In this document: positions 53,000 to 62,461 of the stretch, in pieces
How the letters are laid out: every line of letters starts with the position of its first letter
How positions within the stretch are numbered: the first letter of the stretch is position 1
Assembly: GCF_900155865.1 (NCBI RefSeq)
Contig: NZ_LT707006.1
Span: forward strand, 591,490 to 655,489
Source: Bacteroides bouchesdurhonensis
GTDB taxonomy: Bacteria; Bacteroidota; Bacteroidia; Bacteroidales; Bacteroidaceae
Length of the DNA stretch: 64,000 nt
Direction: 5' to 3'
Notes under the pieces: generated by a model
Told to the model about the DNA's origin: nothing
The model's database searches: none
Seen by the model: the letters and a program-made list of their open reading frames with translations, nothing else
Program-made: the position numbers and the translations under genes

Positions 53000-55000
53000 A
53001 TGATGAAAAAGATAAGCTTGTGGATACTTCTCTTATTTTTCTTAAATGCTACTAATAATGCGCAGCAGTTCTGGAAAATTGATAGCTTGGGTAATAGTAT
53101 CACGTGGCAGGTGAGAGAAGGTGAAGCTCATTCCGATCATATTGAGATGGCTGGTAAGCGGCTTGCCACGGTACTTCGGTATGGAGTAAATAAAGAAGGA
53201 TCTTTCAAACTTAATAAGAGTTTAGTCTGGCCGATGCTTCGTACGATACCTAATAATACGCATGGTAATGTGATTCGCCGTTTCGACTGGAATCCGCTGG
53301 ATGCGGTGACAGTGAATGGATACAGTATTCGTGAGCAAGTGAAGACTGTGACTTTGAATGGCACAATGGAGGTAATTAGTCAGATATCATTAGGAAATAA
53401 TTCATCATTGTCTTTAAGACGGACTTATTTCCCATCTGTGGGTTCCCCTTCTTTAGTGGAAGTCTATGAGTTTACCAATACAGGGAAAGAAAAAGTAAAT
53501 CTCGAAATTCCCGAAACTCATTCGGTACTTACGACAGATCCGAGTCGGGGAGTCGAAGGTAGTTATACTATACACTTACAGACTTGGAATTCGGGATATG
53601 TGGATTTAAGTCCGGGAAAATCATATTCGTTTTCAGCAACGATTTCAGCTTATAAATCTTCGGAAAAGGAACAAAAGATAGATGGTATTGTAGAAATGAA
53701 TAAGCGTAAGGAATTGGTGGCGGAATGGATGAATAATCTGGTGTTGGAAACCCCGGAACCTGTACTTAATGAAATGTTTGCTTTTTCTAAGATACGTGCA
53801 TGCGAAAGCATTTATGAAACCAAGTCCGGTCCGATGCATGGACCGGGTGGTGAAGCTTATTATGCTGCGATCTGGGCTAATGATCAGGCAGAATATGTTG
53901 ATCCTTATTTCCCATTTGTAGGTTATTCCTATGGAAATGCCTCTGCCTTAAACTCATTCAGATTATTTTCAAAATATATAAATGATGAGGGTAAACCGAT
54001 GCCCAGCTCAATCATTGCCGAAGGACTCGATCATTTTGGGGTGGCAGGTGACCGTGGTGATGGTGCTATGGTTGCTTATGGTGCTGCTCGTTATGCTTTG
54101 GCAAGGGGAAGTAAAGCTGAAGCGGAAGAGTTATGGCCATTGATTGAATGGTGTTTGGAGTTCTGTCGTCAAAAACTTAACGATAAAGGAGTTGTGGCCT
54201 CTGACTCAGATGAGTTGGAAAACCGTTTTCCTTCCGGAAAAGCGAATCTTTGTACCTCTTCTTTGTATTATGATGCATTACTTTCGGCTGCCTATTTGGC
54301 AGAGGATTTAGGAAAAGGGAGTGCTGTAGTGAAGAAATATCGTGAGCAGGCTGCTCAGATGGAAAAGAACATCGACAGTTACTTTGCTTCCACTGTGGAA
54401 GGTTTTGATACGTATGCTTATTTTGAGGGAAATGATATTTTGCGTTCATGGATCTGTATTCCTTTGGTAATGGGAATCAACAAGCGTGCATCGGGAACAA
54501 TTGATGCACTCTTCTCCCCCCGGTTATGGACAGAGAACGGTTTGCTGACGCAAGCAGGTACAAATACTTTTTGGGATCGTTCCACATTGTATGCATTGCG
54601 TGGAGTGTTTACAGTTGGTGAGATAGAGAAGGCTATGACATTTTTGAAACGTTATTCTGTAACGCGTTTGTTGGGTAGTCATGTCCCTTATGCAGTAGAG
54701 GCTTGGCCGGAAGGTAATCAGCGTCATCTTTCTGCAGAAAGTGGATTGTATGGTCGTATCTTTACAGAAGGAATGTTTGGCATTCGTCCCACCGGACTTC
54801 ATTCGTTTTCTTTGACGCCACGTTTGCCGGAAGAGTGGGATCGTATGGCATTTCGAAAAATGAAAGCTTTTGGAGCGGATTTTGATGTTATAGTGGAACG
54901 TGTGAAAGGAGAGATAATCCGTATTAAAATAGAAAAAGCAGGAAAGATTGTTCTAAACAAGAAGATAAAGAGTGGTAAAACAATCTTGTGTAATATTTAA
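53000..55000 (+). CDS. Six-hairpin glycosidase-like secreted protein
   Basis: 666 aa; start at 53000 or at the second Met (53003). Signal peptide to about NNAQ. N-terminal beta-sandwich (about 25-235), then an alpha/alpha-barrel with SKIRACESIYETKSGPMHGPGGEAYYAAIWANDQAEYVDPYFP, DSDELENRFPSGKANLCTSSLYYDAL, WDRSTLYALRG and HVPYAVEAWPEGNQRHLSAESGLYGRIFTEGMFGI, and a small C-terminal beta domain. The layout is that of clan-L-like six-hairpin glycosidases; acidic residues in WANDQAEY and EAWPEGNQ are catalytic candidates. I do not recognise the exact family. Tightly spaced in the operon after the GH97 gene. Confidence 0.75.
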   Translation: MMKKISLWILLLFFLNATNNAQQFWKIDSLGNSITWQVREGEAHSDHIEMAGKRLATVLRYGVNKEGSFKLNKSLVWPMLRTIPNNTHGNVIRRFDWNPLDAVTVNGYSIREQVKTVTLNGTMEVISQISLGNNSSLSLRRTYFPSVGSPSLVEVYEFTNTGKEKVNLEIPETHSVLTTDPSRGVEGSYTIHLQTWNSGYVDLSPGKSYSFSATISAYKSSEKEQKIDGIVEMNKRKELVAEWMNNLVLETPEPVLNEMFAFSKIRACESIYETKSGPMHGPGGEAYYAAIWANDQAEYVDPYFPFVGYSYGNASALNSFRLFSKYINDEGKPMPSSIIAEGLDHFGVAGDRGDGAMVAYGAARYALARGSKAEAEELWPLIEWCLEFCRQKLNDKGVVASDSDELENRFPSGKANLCTSSLYYDALLSAAYLAEDLGKGSAVVKKYREQAAQMEKNIDSYFASTVEGFDTYAYFEGNDILRSWICIPLVMGINKRASGTIDALFSPRLWTENGLLTQAGTNTFWDRSTLYALRGVFTVGEIEKAMTFLKRYSVTRLLGSHVPYAVEAWPEGNQRHLSAESGLYGRIFTEGMFGIRPTGLHSFSLTPRLPEEWDRMAFRKMKAFGADFDVIVERVKGEIIRIKIEKAGKIVLNKKIKSGKTILCNI

Positions 55001-55076
55001 ATAATTTCCTTATCCAAAGTGTCTTTCTGAGGATTCGGTATGATTACTTGATGTATTTGAACAATGGTTGATAAAT

Positions 55077-57140
55077 ATGAATAATAATATTAATATGCGT
55101 TTAAATAGAATAAATAAGAAAGTAGGTGTAATAAAAATTGGAGTTTGTCTAGTTATTGTATTGTTAAATAGTTACGTTCTTTTGGCACAACAGAATTCTC
55201 TGTCGGCAACAGAGGAAGTGGGTTATGGCATTTCTGCCGAAGATATGCATATGCGTGATCCTTTTGTTACAGTAGATCGTAAAAATCATTGTTATTATAT
55301 TATTACTTCTCGGTGGAAAGATGGTAGGGGCGGACTTTTTGCTTATAAGAGTGAGGATTTGAAAAGTTGGAAAGAAATAGGTTTTGTGTTTCAGGCAGCT
55401 CCTGATTATTTAGGGAAAGATGATTTCTGGGCTCCTGACACATATGAATATAAAGGTAACTATTATTCCTTTCTGACTCTGAGTAACAAGGAAAAAGGGA
55501 TCTTGCGAGGAACTACTATTTTGAAATCGACTACAGGAGTTTTAGGTACTTACAAGCCAGTGTTACCGGCAGGACAGTTGAATATAACTCCCGAATCTAT
55601 GCAATGCCTGGATGGTTCATTGTTTGTGGAAGACAATGGTACACCTTGGATTATTTTCAGTGTAGAATGGTGCGGTCCGAATGTCCAGAATAAAATTGGA
55701 GAAATATGGGCACAGAAGTTGAAGCGTAACTTGACAGGAACCGTTGGTAAACCACACCGATTGTTTAGAGCTTCCGATGCAAAATGGCCCACAAAAATAG
55801 GAGATGGAGTATTAGTTACAGATGCTCCTTTCATTTGGAAAGATAAAGTAAGTGGAAACTTGATATTGACTTGGTCCAGCTTCTCTCCGCTTTATTCTAT
55901 TGGCCAGGCTATTTCCAAAAGTGGTAAAGTATTAGGTCCTTGGGAACACGAAGAAAAACCTGTTTTTTCTAATAATGGTGGACATCAGATGATTTTTGAA
56001 GATTTACAGGGGAATTTGAAGATATCTTTTCATTCCCCCAATGAATCAAAAGGAGCAAAACGCGAAACATTGACAATTATGGATATTAAGATTAAAGATG
56101 GAAAGTTTGAAGCCCTCGATAAAAATCTGGTGTCTGAAAAGAATGTTTTCAATCCGTTAGTAGTAGATGGAAAGAATAAAATGTGCAGCAAACCTGAGAA
56201 GGAATATTCTAATCCTGTAAAAACAACGGATAATAAAGATTTGTCTATAGGAGATCCGTTTGTCTATCAGCATAATGGTATCTATTATCTGACAGGGACG
56301 ACAAATGATTCCGGTTTTGATTATTATACTTCTAAAGATCTTATCACATGGGAAAATAAAGGGTCTCTTTACCGCAAACCTGCTAATCATATTGGAACTA
56401 GTGCTTTTTGGGCACCCGAAGTGAGGTATTACAAAGGCAAGTTTTATATGACTTACTGCTGTTACGTTCCGGGAAAAGATATGTTGCAAACGTGTCTGGC
56501 CGTAAGCGAAAATCCTGATGGTCCTTTTACTGATCTCTATACCCCTTGGTTTGATTTGGGTTACTCTGTTATTGATGCTGATATATTTGTGGATGACGAT
56601 GGTACTCCTTATCTTTATTATAGTAAAAACGGCATGTTGAATGGCGTTGCAACGGGAGAACTTTATGCCGCGAAATTGAAAGAAGATCTTTCCGGGCTCG
56701 ACGGAGAGCCTGTGTTTGTGTCCGGAGCATCTCAGGTATGGGAGAAAGTGCGTTGGGATGTAAATCGTTGTAACGAAGGACCTTTTGTTTTTAAGAGGAA
56801 CGATACCTATTATATGACTTATTCTGCTAACGATACGGGGGAAGGTTTTTACGGTGTTGGAGTCTCTTTAGCACAGCATCCGTTAGGTCCATGGAAGAAA
56901 TGTGCTGATAATCCTCTGATGACAACTGATCTTTCGAATAACATTTCTTCTCCCGGACATAATTCTATTATTGAAGCACCGGATAGAAATTTATATATAG
57001 TCTATCATCGTCATGCAGATGCACATTGTAAGAAGCCGAATTGGGATCGTGTAGTTTGTATAGATAGGCTTTATTTTGATGAAAGGAGCAGGTTGAAAGT
57101 GGATGGCCCGACTAATACTCCTCAATTGGTTGCCTGGTAA
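55077..57140 (+). CDS. Tandem GH43-type glycosidase (two five-bladed propellers)
   Basis: About 687 aa from the ATG at 55077; an upstream in-frame TTG (55068) and a later ATG (55095) are alternatives. N-terminal hydrophobic segment ends LLAQQ, so exported. Module 1 (about 45-350): MRDPFV and CLDGSLFVEDNG give two Asp, but the third position reads TDAPFIWK, with Asp in place of the usual Glu acid. Module 2 (about 385-685): IGDPFVY, IDADIFVDDDGTPYLYY and CNEGPFVFKR give a complete Asp-Asp-Glu set. Family members cleave arabinose, xylose or galactose residues. Module 2 is expected to be active; module 1 is either a different subfamily or non-standard. Confidence 0.83.
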   Translation: MNNNINMRLNRINKKVGVIKIGVCLVIVLLNSYVLLAQQNSLSATEEVGYGISAEDMHMRDPFVTVDRKNHCYYIITSRWKDGRGGLFAYKSEDLKSWKEIGFVFQAAPDYLGKDDFWAPDTYEYKGNYYSFLTLSNKEKGILRGTTILKSTTGVLGTYKPVLPAGQLNITPESMQCLDGSLFVEDNGTPWIIFSVEWCGPNVQNKIGEIWAQKLKRNLTGTVGKPHRLFRASDAKWPTKIGDGVLVTDAPFIWKDKVSGNLILTWSSFSPLYSIGQAISKSGKVLGPWEHEEKPVFSNNGGHQMIFEDLQGNLKISFHSPNESKGAKRETLTIMDIKIKDGKFEALDKNLVSEKNVFNPLVVDGKNKMCSKPEKEYSNPVKTTDNKDLSIGDPFVYQHNGIYYLTGTTNDSGFDYYTSKDLITWENKGSLYRKPANHIGTSAFWAPEVRYYKGKFYMTYCCYVPGKDMLQTCLAVSENPDGPFTDLYTPWFDLGYSVIDADIFVDDDGTPYLYYSKNGMLNGVATGELYAAKLKEDLSGLDGEPVFVSGASQVWEKVRWDVNRCNEGPFVFKRNDTYYMTYSANDTGEGFYGVGVSLAQHPLGPWKKCADNPLMTTDLSNNISSPGHNSIIEAPDRNLYIVYHRHADAHCKKPNWDRVVCIDRLYFDERSRLKVDGPTNTPQLVAW

Positions 57141-57214
57141 TTAACTTTTGATCCTCGTATTTATTCTCAAATATACCCTAATATATCAATTAAGTCTGTC
57201 AAGTTAATAAAAAA

Positions 57215-58045
57215 ATGAAAACACATCGATTATCTTTTACTTTGTTTGTAGCACTTTTCACATCCGTAGAGTTGTTCGGACAGACTCAGGAAATACGCTT
57301 GTTCTCGCACCGTGGCGGACGGATGGAAAACGATGAGAATACGCTAAAAGCTTTTAAAGCCAGTTATGATGCCGGTTATCGTGGTTTTGAAACTGATATA
57401 CGAATGACTAAGGACGGAGAACTAGTAATTACGCATGATAGTTCATTGGAACGAACCACTAATGGTAAAGGTGTTGTTGAAGATCATACAAAAACGGAGA
57501 TTATGCAATTGCAGACAAAGCAAGGGAATAAGATGATCTTCCTTGATGAACTACTTGTGTTTCTGCAAGATAAAAAGGGATTGTATGTGGAATTTGAAAT
57601 GAAAACGAGTCCTGCATCTCTTTATCCTGAAGATCGTTTGAAAGAATATTGTGACAAGTTATATAAAAAAGTAATGGAAAAACGCCCATCGGATGCTCTC
57701 TATGTATTTACTTCAAGTGATTATCGGGCTTTGCGTTATCTTCAGTCACATTATCCGGGTGTTGATTTGTTATTGATAACTTCAAAACCTTGTAATGCCG
57801 AAACGATAGCTTTATGCAAAGCCGTTGGAATAAACCGTTTAGGAGCAACCATGAATGGAACAAGTCGCGAGAGTGTTCAAAAAGCTCATAAAGAGGGAAT
57901 CATTGTAAGCTTATGGCCAGGAACATCTGTTGAGGATTTTATGCTAGGAGCATATTTAGGATGCGATTATATGTGTACCGACATCCCAATACAACTCAAA
58001 AAATGGATTGCAGTGAAAGCTCCTTGGATCAATGTGAAATATTAG
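57215..58045 (+). CDS. Secreted glycerophosphodiester phosphodiesterase
   Basis: 276 aa. Signal peptide to LFGQ. GDPD barrel motifs: HRGGRMENDENT, FETDIRMTKDGELVITHDSSLERTTNG and VEFEMKT supply the two catalytic His and the metal-binding Glu/Asp. It would hydrolyse glycerophosphodiesters (or a glycan phosphodiester) in the periplasm. Last gene of the operon, 74 bp after the GH43 gene; hairpin at 58118-58148 follows. A second phosphoesterase in the same operon suggests a phosphate-bearing substrate. Confidence 0.9.
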   Translation: MKTHRLSFTLFVALFTSVELFGQTQEIRLFSHRGGRMENDENTLKAFKASYDAGYRGFETDIRMTKDGELVITHDSSLERTTNGKGVVEDHTKTEIMQLQTKQGNKMIFLDELLVFLQDKKGLYVEFEMKTSPASLYPEDRLKEYCDKLYKKVMEKRPSDALYVFTSSDYRALRYLQSHYPGVDLLLITSKPCNAETIALCKAVGINRLGATMNGTSRESVQKAHKEGIIVSLWPGTSVEDFMLGAYLGCDYMCTDIPIQLKKWIAVKAPWINVKY

Positions 58046-58117
58046 ACAACATAGAAGATATACCGAAATTTTCAGTTTAGTATAGAAATTGTAATACAAG
58101 TTTTAATAATCCATATT

Positions 58118-58148
58118 CCTAAGGACTCTTATTTTAAAAGTCCTTAGG
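58118..58148. terminator. Hairpin shared by two convergent genes, overlapping a stop codon
   Basis: CCTAAGGACT (58118-58127) pairs perfectly with AGTCCTTAGG (58139-58148), 11-nt loop with a T-rich stretch. The right arm encodes the last codons (Pro-Lys-Asp) of the hybrid regulator on the minus strand and its stop lies in the loop, so the terminator begins inside that gene. Confidence 0.75.
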
Positions 58149-61100
58149 TAAAGTACCGAATTGCTTTTGGAAACATTTAGCAAAATACGATGGAGTATTG
58201 AACCCCACCATATAGCAAACCTCATTGATCCTATACTCTCCTTTCTTTAAAAGTAGAGCAGCTTTCTTTAGTCGTTCCAATCGGATATAATCATTGGGAG
58301 TCATATTTAGAATTCCCTTTATCTTGCGGTTCATGCTTGATCGGCTCATGTTCATCAATACAGCCATTTTATCCAAGTCGAATTCCGGATCTTGCATATT
58401 TGTTTCCACTGTTTGTGACAAGGTTTGTAGGAATTTCTGATCCGCTTCTGTCATTGCTACCGAATTAGTTGGAAGGAAAGGTGAATTTGCAAATGCTGCA
58501 TACAACCGTTCACGACTTTCCAGCAAGTTCTCTATGGTGGTTCTTAAAAGCTCCAGAGAAAAAGGTTTTTCTATGTACGCATCAGCTCCAGATTTTAACC
58601 CGTCTATTTTAGCTTGCAGTGAGACTTTTGCTGTTAATAGAATGATAGGTATGTGACTATAGTTTACATCTTTCTTTAATTGGTTACATAGTGCCAATCC
58701 ATCCATTTCAGGCATCATGACATCACTGATCACTAATTTGATTTCCTCTTGTTTGAGTGTTTCTAACGCCTCAACGCCATTCCCGGCTGTCACTACTTTA
58801 TACCAAGGAGATAGTTGCCGTACTATAAAAGCTTGCATATCTTTATTATCCTCTATGATCAATATAGAAGGTAATTTTTTGTTTTCTATATTAGTTTCAG
58901 GCACTTTTATGGTAGCAGAAGCTTCATTTCCCTCAAGTATTATATCTTTGTTTTCACCTAAATCTTTCACTTCTGACTGATAATGGGTAATCGGAATTGA
59001 AAGGATAAACCGATTACAATCCATGGTTTGGTCGATGACTAATGTGCCATGATGGAACTCTGCTAAAGAACGGGCCAAAGCTAAGCCAATACCTGTGCCG
59101 GATGTCAGGTGATTTTGCTCATTCTTATATTGAATGAAAGGCTTGAAAATTTCTTCTCTCATATTCTCTGGTATCGGTTCTCCGTCGTTACATATAGATA
59201 ATAGAAAACAGTTATTTTCTACCCATAATTTGATATGTATATAAGTTTCAGCATATTTAATAGCATTCGTCAGTAAGTTGCTAATGATTTTGATCAGTGC
59301 TTCCCGATCGACTGATGCATTGACTTGATCGACCCCTTCAATGGTGTATTCCAACTTCCTTTGCAATGCTAATGGCGTGAAACCTTTATAAGTTTGCTGC
59401 AGTAACTCTGTAATATTGCATTCTTCAAACTTTAGTTGGAAACCCTGGATCTCCGCTTTCCGGAAATCAAGAAGTTGATTGACCAAATCCAATAATCGGT
59501 TGGCATTCATATTCATAATTTCCAAGTCCTCACGTATTTCATTAGGAAGTTTCTTATAAGAAAGAACGTTCTCCAATGGCCCTTTGATCAAAGTTAGCGG
59601 GGTCCGTATCTCATGGGTTACATCTGTAAAGAAGTCTATCTTTGCTGTATATAGGTCACGTTCTTTTTCTTGTTTGATTTTCTCTATTAGTTTCAGTTGA
59701 TTCTCCTTATTCCTTTTCTGAAAATAAGAGAGCAATAGAAAAGCTGATAATAAGCTAAACAAAGCATAAATAAAATACGCCCATTTTGACAGATAAAACG
59801 GAGGAAGAACTTCAATCTCTAAGGTACGTTCCATATTTATTCCGGAAAGATTTTTGTTTTTTGCTAATTTTAACCGGAGCGTATAGGTACCATAAGGTAG
59901 ATTTGAATAATTGATAATGAAGTTATTCTCTACCGGAGCCCACTTTTCGCTGAATCCATCTAATTTGTAGATTAATTGCTGCGTTGAAGGTGATTGATAA
60001 TTCAAAGCAGCAACATGCAATGAGAACGAATTTAGTTTGGGTTGCAACTGGATTTTATCTGAGAACAAGATACTTTTTTTTAATGGGGAATTCTCGTCAG
60101 TCACGATTACCCGATTGTTGAATATGGAAAAGTCGGTTATTACAATGGGAGGGTTAAAAGGATTTTCCATAAGCATGTCAGGTTCAAAAGCAATAAAGCC
60201 ATTGATACATCCAAAATAGATACGGCCGTTTTTATCTTTGAAACTAGACTGATAGTTGAACTGATTACATAATAAACCATCATCAGTGGTATAAATACGT
60301 TTCTCATTCGTCTCCGGATTGAAACAAACAAGCCCATTATTGCTAGTCAGCCATAGTTGATGCATATTATCTTCTTCCATTCGGTAAATGGTATTACTTG
60401 GGAAACCATGCGGCATACCATAACGGAGAAAATTATCATTTTCCGGAATGTAGCGACAGAAACCTCCCCCTTGAGTCATGACCCATAGCCTTTTTTGACT
60501 ATCTTCATAACAATTGGTTACTTTATTGTAAGGCAAAGAATTCGGATCATTTGCCTGATAATGAAAGTTTTTCCATTTCTTTAATTTGATATCATAACGG
60601 AATATTCCACTAGCATACGTAGATACCCAGACGTTGCCATGCGAATCTTCCAGAATATGATAAATGTTTTTGTTAGAGAGTTCCGGAATTGATGTGAAAT
60701 TATCAGATTCGGGATTATAGCGTATCAACCCTCGGACAGTTCCCAACCATAAATCACCTGTGGTTGATTTACATATTGACATCACATCGTTGATATCCAT
60801 AGTACTCGAAGTTATCCCTTTCTGAAAATGTTTCACTTGCTTTGTTCGTAGGTCTATGCGGTTTAATCCACCCAAATAGTTGCCTACCCATAAATAGTTT
60901 CCATCCAGGCACAGGCCATGTACATTGTGAGAAATATCAGGATGCCGGAAAGGTTTTATCTCCCCGCTGACTGGGTTAAAGTTGAATAGTCCGCAATCTT
61001 CCGTACCGATCCATATCGTGCCATCATTGCTTTCGCAAAATTCTCGTACTCTTTTCCCAAAGTCTCCGATTCTTCCGGAATAGAATTTCTCAAAGTAAGT

Positions 61101-62111
61101 ATAGGGATACGGGTGGTAGTTAATTCCCCCAAAAAAAGAGCCAATCCACATTCCTGCCTCTCTGTCCCGATAAATAGAATAGATAGCATTATCTGCCAAT
61201 GAATATGGATCATTACCGTCTGAATCTGTAAGGTGTTCGGTTTTGCCATCATTTAAGTGGCAAATATATAATCCGTTTTCAGTGCCTACCCATAATTCAT
61301 TATCAGAGCATAATTCCAGATCGCGAACATAATGGTCAAGTAGCCGTCTGGTTTTTAGGGTTGTCAGATTGATCTCTGTCAGTCCATTTGAAGAACCGAC
61401 ATACCAGCAGTTATGTGCTCCAACGAGTCTTGCAGTGATTATCTCGTTTTTGAATGTTTCTTTTCCCTCACTGTCCTTAAAAGGTTGTAGGGTTTTGAAG
61501 TCATCATTTGTATAGTAGAGATTGTCGGCATACAATCCTATCCAACAGGCTTGATCTTCAAACCAGAAATGGCTGATATTTGCCAATGACTTTCCGGGCT
61601 TCTTAGGAGACAAATAATTGGATAATGTCTGTTGGTTCGTGTCGTATTTAAACAGACCTTGGTAATCTACAGAAATCCAGATGTCATTATTCCTATCACT
61701 TCCGATTTTGGTTACAGCTTGAGTGATTACTTCTCCTGTATCGCTGGTTATATTAAAGGCGGTAAACTTTTCTTCTCTCGGGTCATATATGTATACTCCG
61801 GCATCTGTTCCTATCCAGATTTTCCCTTTTCTATCTTCAAATAAAGCTGTAATGAAATCATTTCCCAGACCGGATTCTTCTTTCTTAAAGATACGGAAAC
61901 TCTGTCCGTCATAGCGGTTCAATCCTTCTTTTGTACCAAACCACATAAAACCTTGTCGGTCTTGCAGAATTGCAAATATGGTATTCTGTGACAGTCCGTT
62001 TTTGATATCCAATGTTTTGAAATAGTGTTGGATATTATCTTGCGCAAACAACGGAAAGCCATAGAGAAAGACAGTACAGAGGATAAACAACAGAGCTTTT
62101 ATCTTTTTCAT
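58134..62111 (-). CDS. Hybrid two-component system regulator (HTCS)
   Basis: 1325 aa, sensor and response regulator in one chain. Start at 62111 because the signal peptide (MKKIKALLFILCTVFLYGFPLFAQ) begins there; an upstream in-frame Met (62168) adds 19 residues before it. Order: about 14 two-component propeller repeats (WFGTKEGLNRYDG-type) forming the periplasmic ligand sensor, Y_Y_Y domain (about 690-775), membrane helix (about 780-800), HisKA with His833 in DVTHEIRTPLT, HATPase (N box NLLTNAIKYA, G box GTGIGLALA), receiver with Asp1130 in SDVMMPEMDG, and a C-terminal AraC-type HTH ending QKQFGTLPKDF. Such proteins sense a glycan fragment and activate the adjacent utilisation genes, here the operon at 49741-58045 and/or the divergent gene at 62462. 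Confidence 0.96.
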   Translation of the reverse strand: MKKIKALLFILCTVFLYGFPLFAQDNIQHYFKTLDIKNGLSQNTIFAILQDRQGFMWFGTKEGLNRYDGQSFRIFKKEESGLGNDFITALFEDRKGKIWIGTDAGVYIYDPREEKFTAFNITSDTGEVITQAVTKIGSDRNNDIWISVDYQGLFKYDTNQQTLSNYLSPKKPGKSLANISHFWFEDQACWIGLYADNLYYTNDDFKTLQPFKDSEGKETFKNEIITARLVGAHNCWYVGSSNGLTEINLTTLKTRRLLDHYVRDLELCSDNELWVGTENGLYICHLNDGKTEHLTDSDGNDPYSLADNAIYSIYRDREAGMWIGSFFGGINYHPYPYTYFEKFYSGRIGDFGKRVREFCESNDGTIWIGTEDCGLFNFNPVSGEIKPFRHPDISHNVHGLCLDGNYLWVGNYLGGLNRIDLRTKQVKHFQKGITSSTMDINDVMSICKSTTGDLWLGTVRGLIRYNPESDNFTSIPELSNKNIYHILEDSHGNVWVSTYASGIFRYDIKLKKWKNFHYQANDPNSLPYNKVTNCYEDSQKRLWVMTQGGGFCRYIPENDNFLRYGMPHGFPSNTIYRMEEDNMHQLWLTSNNGLVCFNPETNEKRIYTTDDGLLCNQFNYQSSFKDKNGRIYFGCINGFIAFEPDMLMENPFNPPIVITDFSIFNNRVIVTDENSPLKKSILFSDKIQLQPKLNSFSLHVAALNYQSPSTQQLIYKLDGFSEKWAPVENNFIINYSNLPYGTYTLRLKLAKNKNLSGINMERTLEIEVLPPFYLSKWAYFIYALFSLLSAFLLLSYFQKRNKENQLKLIEKIKQEKERDLYTAKIDFFTDVTHEIRTPLTLIKGPLENVLSYKKLPNEIREDLEIMNMNANRLLDLVNQLLDFRKAEIQGFQLKFEECNITELLQQTYKGFTPLALQRKLEYTIEGVDQVNASVDREALIKIISNLLTNAIKYAETYIHIKLWVENNCFLLSICNDGEPIPENMREEIFKPFIQYKNEQNHLTSGTGIGLALARSLAEFHHGTLVIDQTMDCNRFILSIPITHYQSEVKDLGENKDIILEGNEASATIKVPETNIENKKLPSILIIEDNKDMQAFIVRQLSPWYKVVTAGNGVEALETLKQEEIKLVISDVMMPEMDGLALCNQLKKDVNYSHIPIILLTAKVSLQAKIDGLKSGADAYIEKPFSLELLRTTIENLLESRERLYAAFANSPFLPTNSVAMTEADQKFLQTLSQTVETNMQDPEFDLDKMAVLMNMSRSSMNRKIKGILNMTPNDYIRLERLKKAALLLKKGEYRINEVCYMVGFNTPSYFAKCFQKQFGTLPKDF

Positions 62112-62165
62112 AATGCAAATAATGATACAATTTAGAATTGGCTGGCTTTTTATATTAAGGCTATG

Positions 62166-62173
62166 CAAACTTA
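62166..62173 (-). promoter_or_regulatory. -7 promoter box of the hybrid regulator
   Basis: Minus strand TAAGTTTG fits TAnnTTTG, 55 bp before the regulator start; no -33 seen. Confidence 0.4.
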
Positions 62174-62352
62174 TATAAAAATTCCGAGATTATTGTATAT
62201 GTGTCTCAAAAACGAGATTATTACTATTGTTTTTATATGGATTCATTCCCTTTAGTATCCAAAATATCTAGATGATAGGGGAATGTAGTTCGTTTGGAAC
62301 AATTTTTTTATTTATTGACCAATTTGTTATGTTATGAGCAGATTATGTTCGC

Positions 62353-62360
62353 TAACTTTG
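62353..62360 (+). promoter_or_regulatory. -7 promoter box of the right-edge gene
   Basis: TAACTTTG fits TAnnTTTG, 102 bp before the ATG at 62462. The only TTTG nearby (62323-62326) is 26 bp away, too far, which would fit a promoter needing an activator such as the divergent hybrid regulator. Confidence 0.45.
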
Positions 62361-62461
62361 CCTACATCACATATTCATGTGATGACGAAACATGAAATGA
62401 ACAACCGAATTTAGTGCTAACAGAATCAGGAAATATGGCTGATTCGAATAATTTAATTTAT

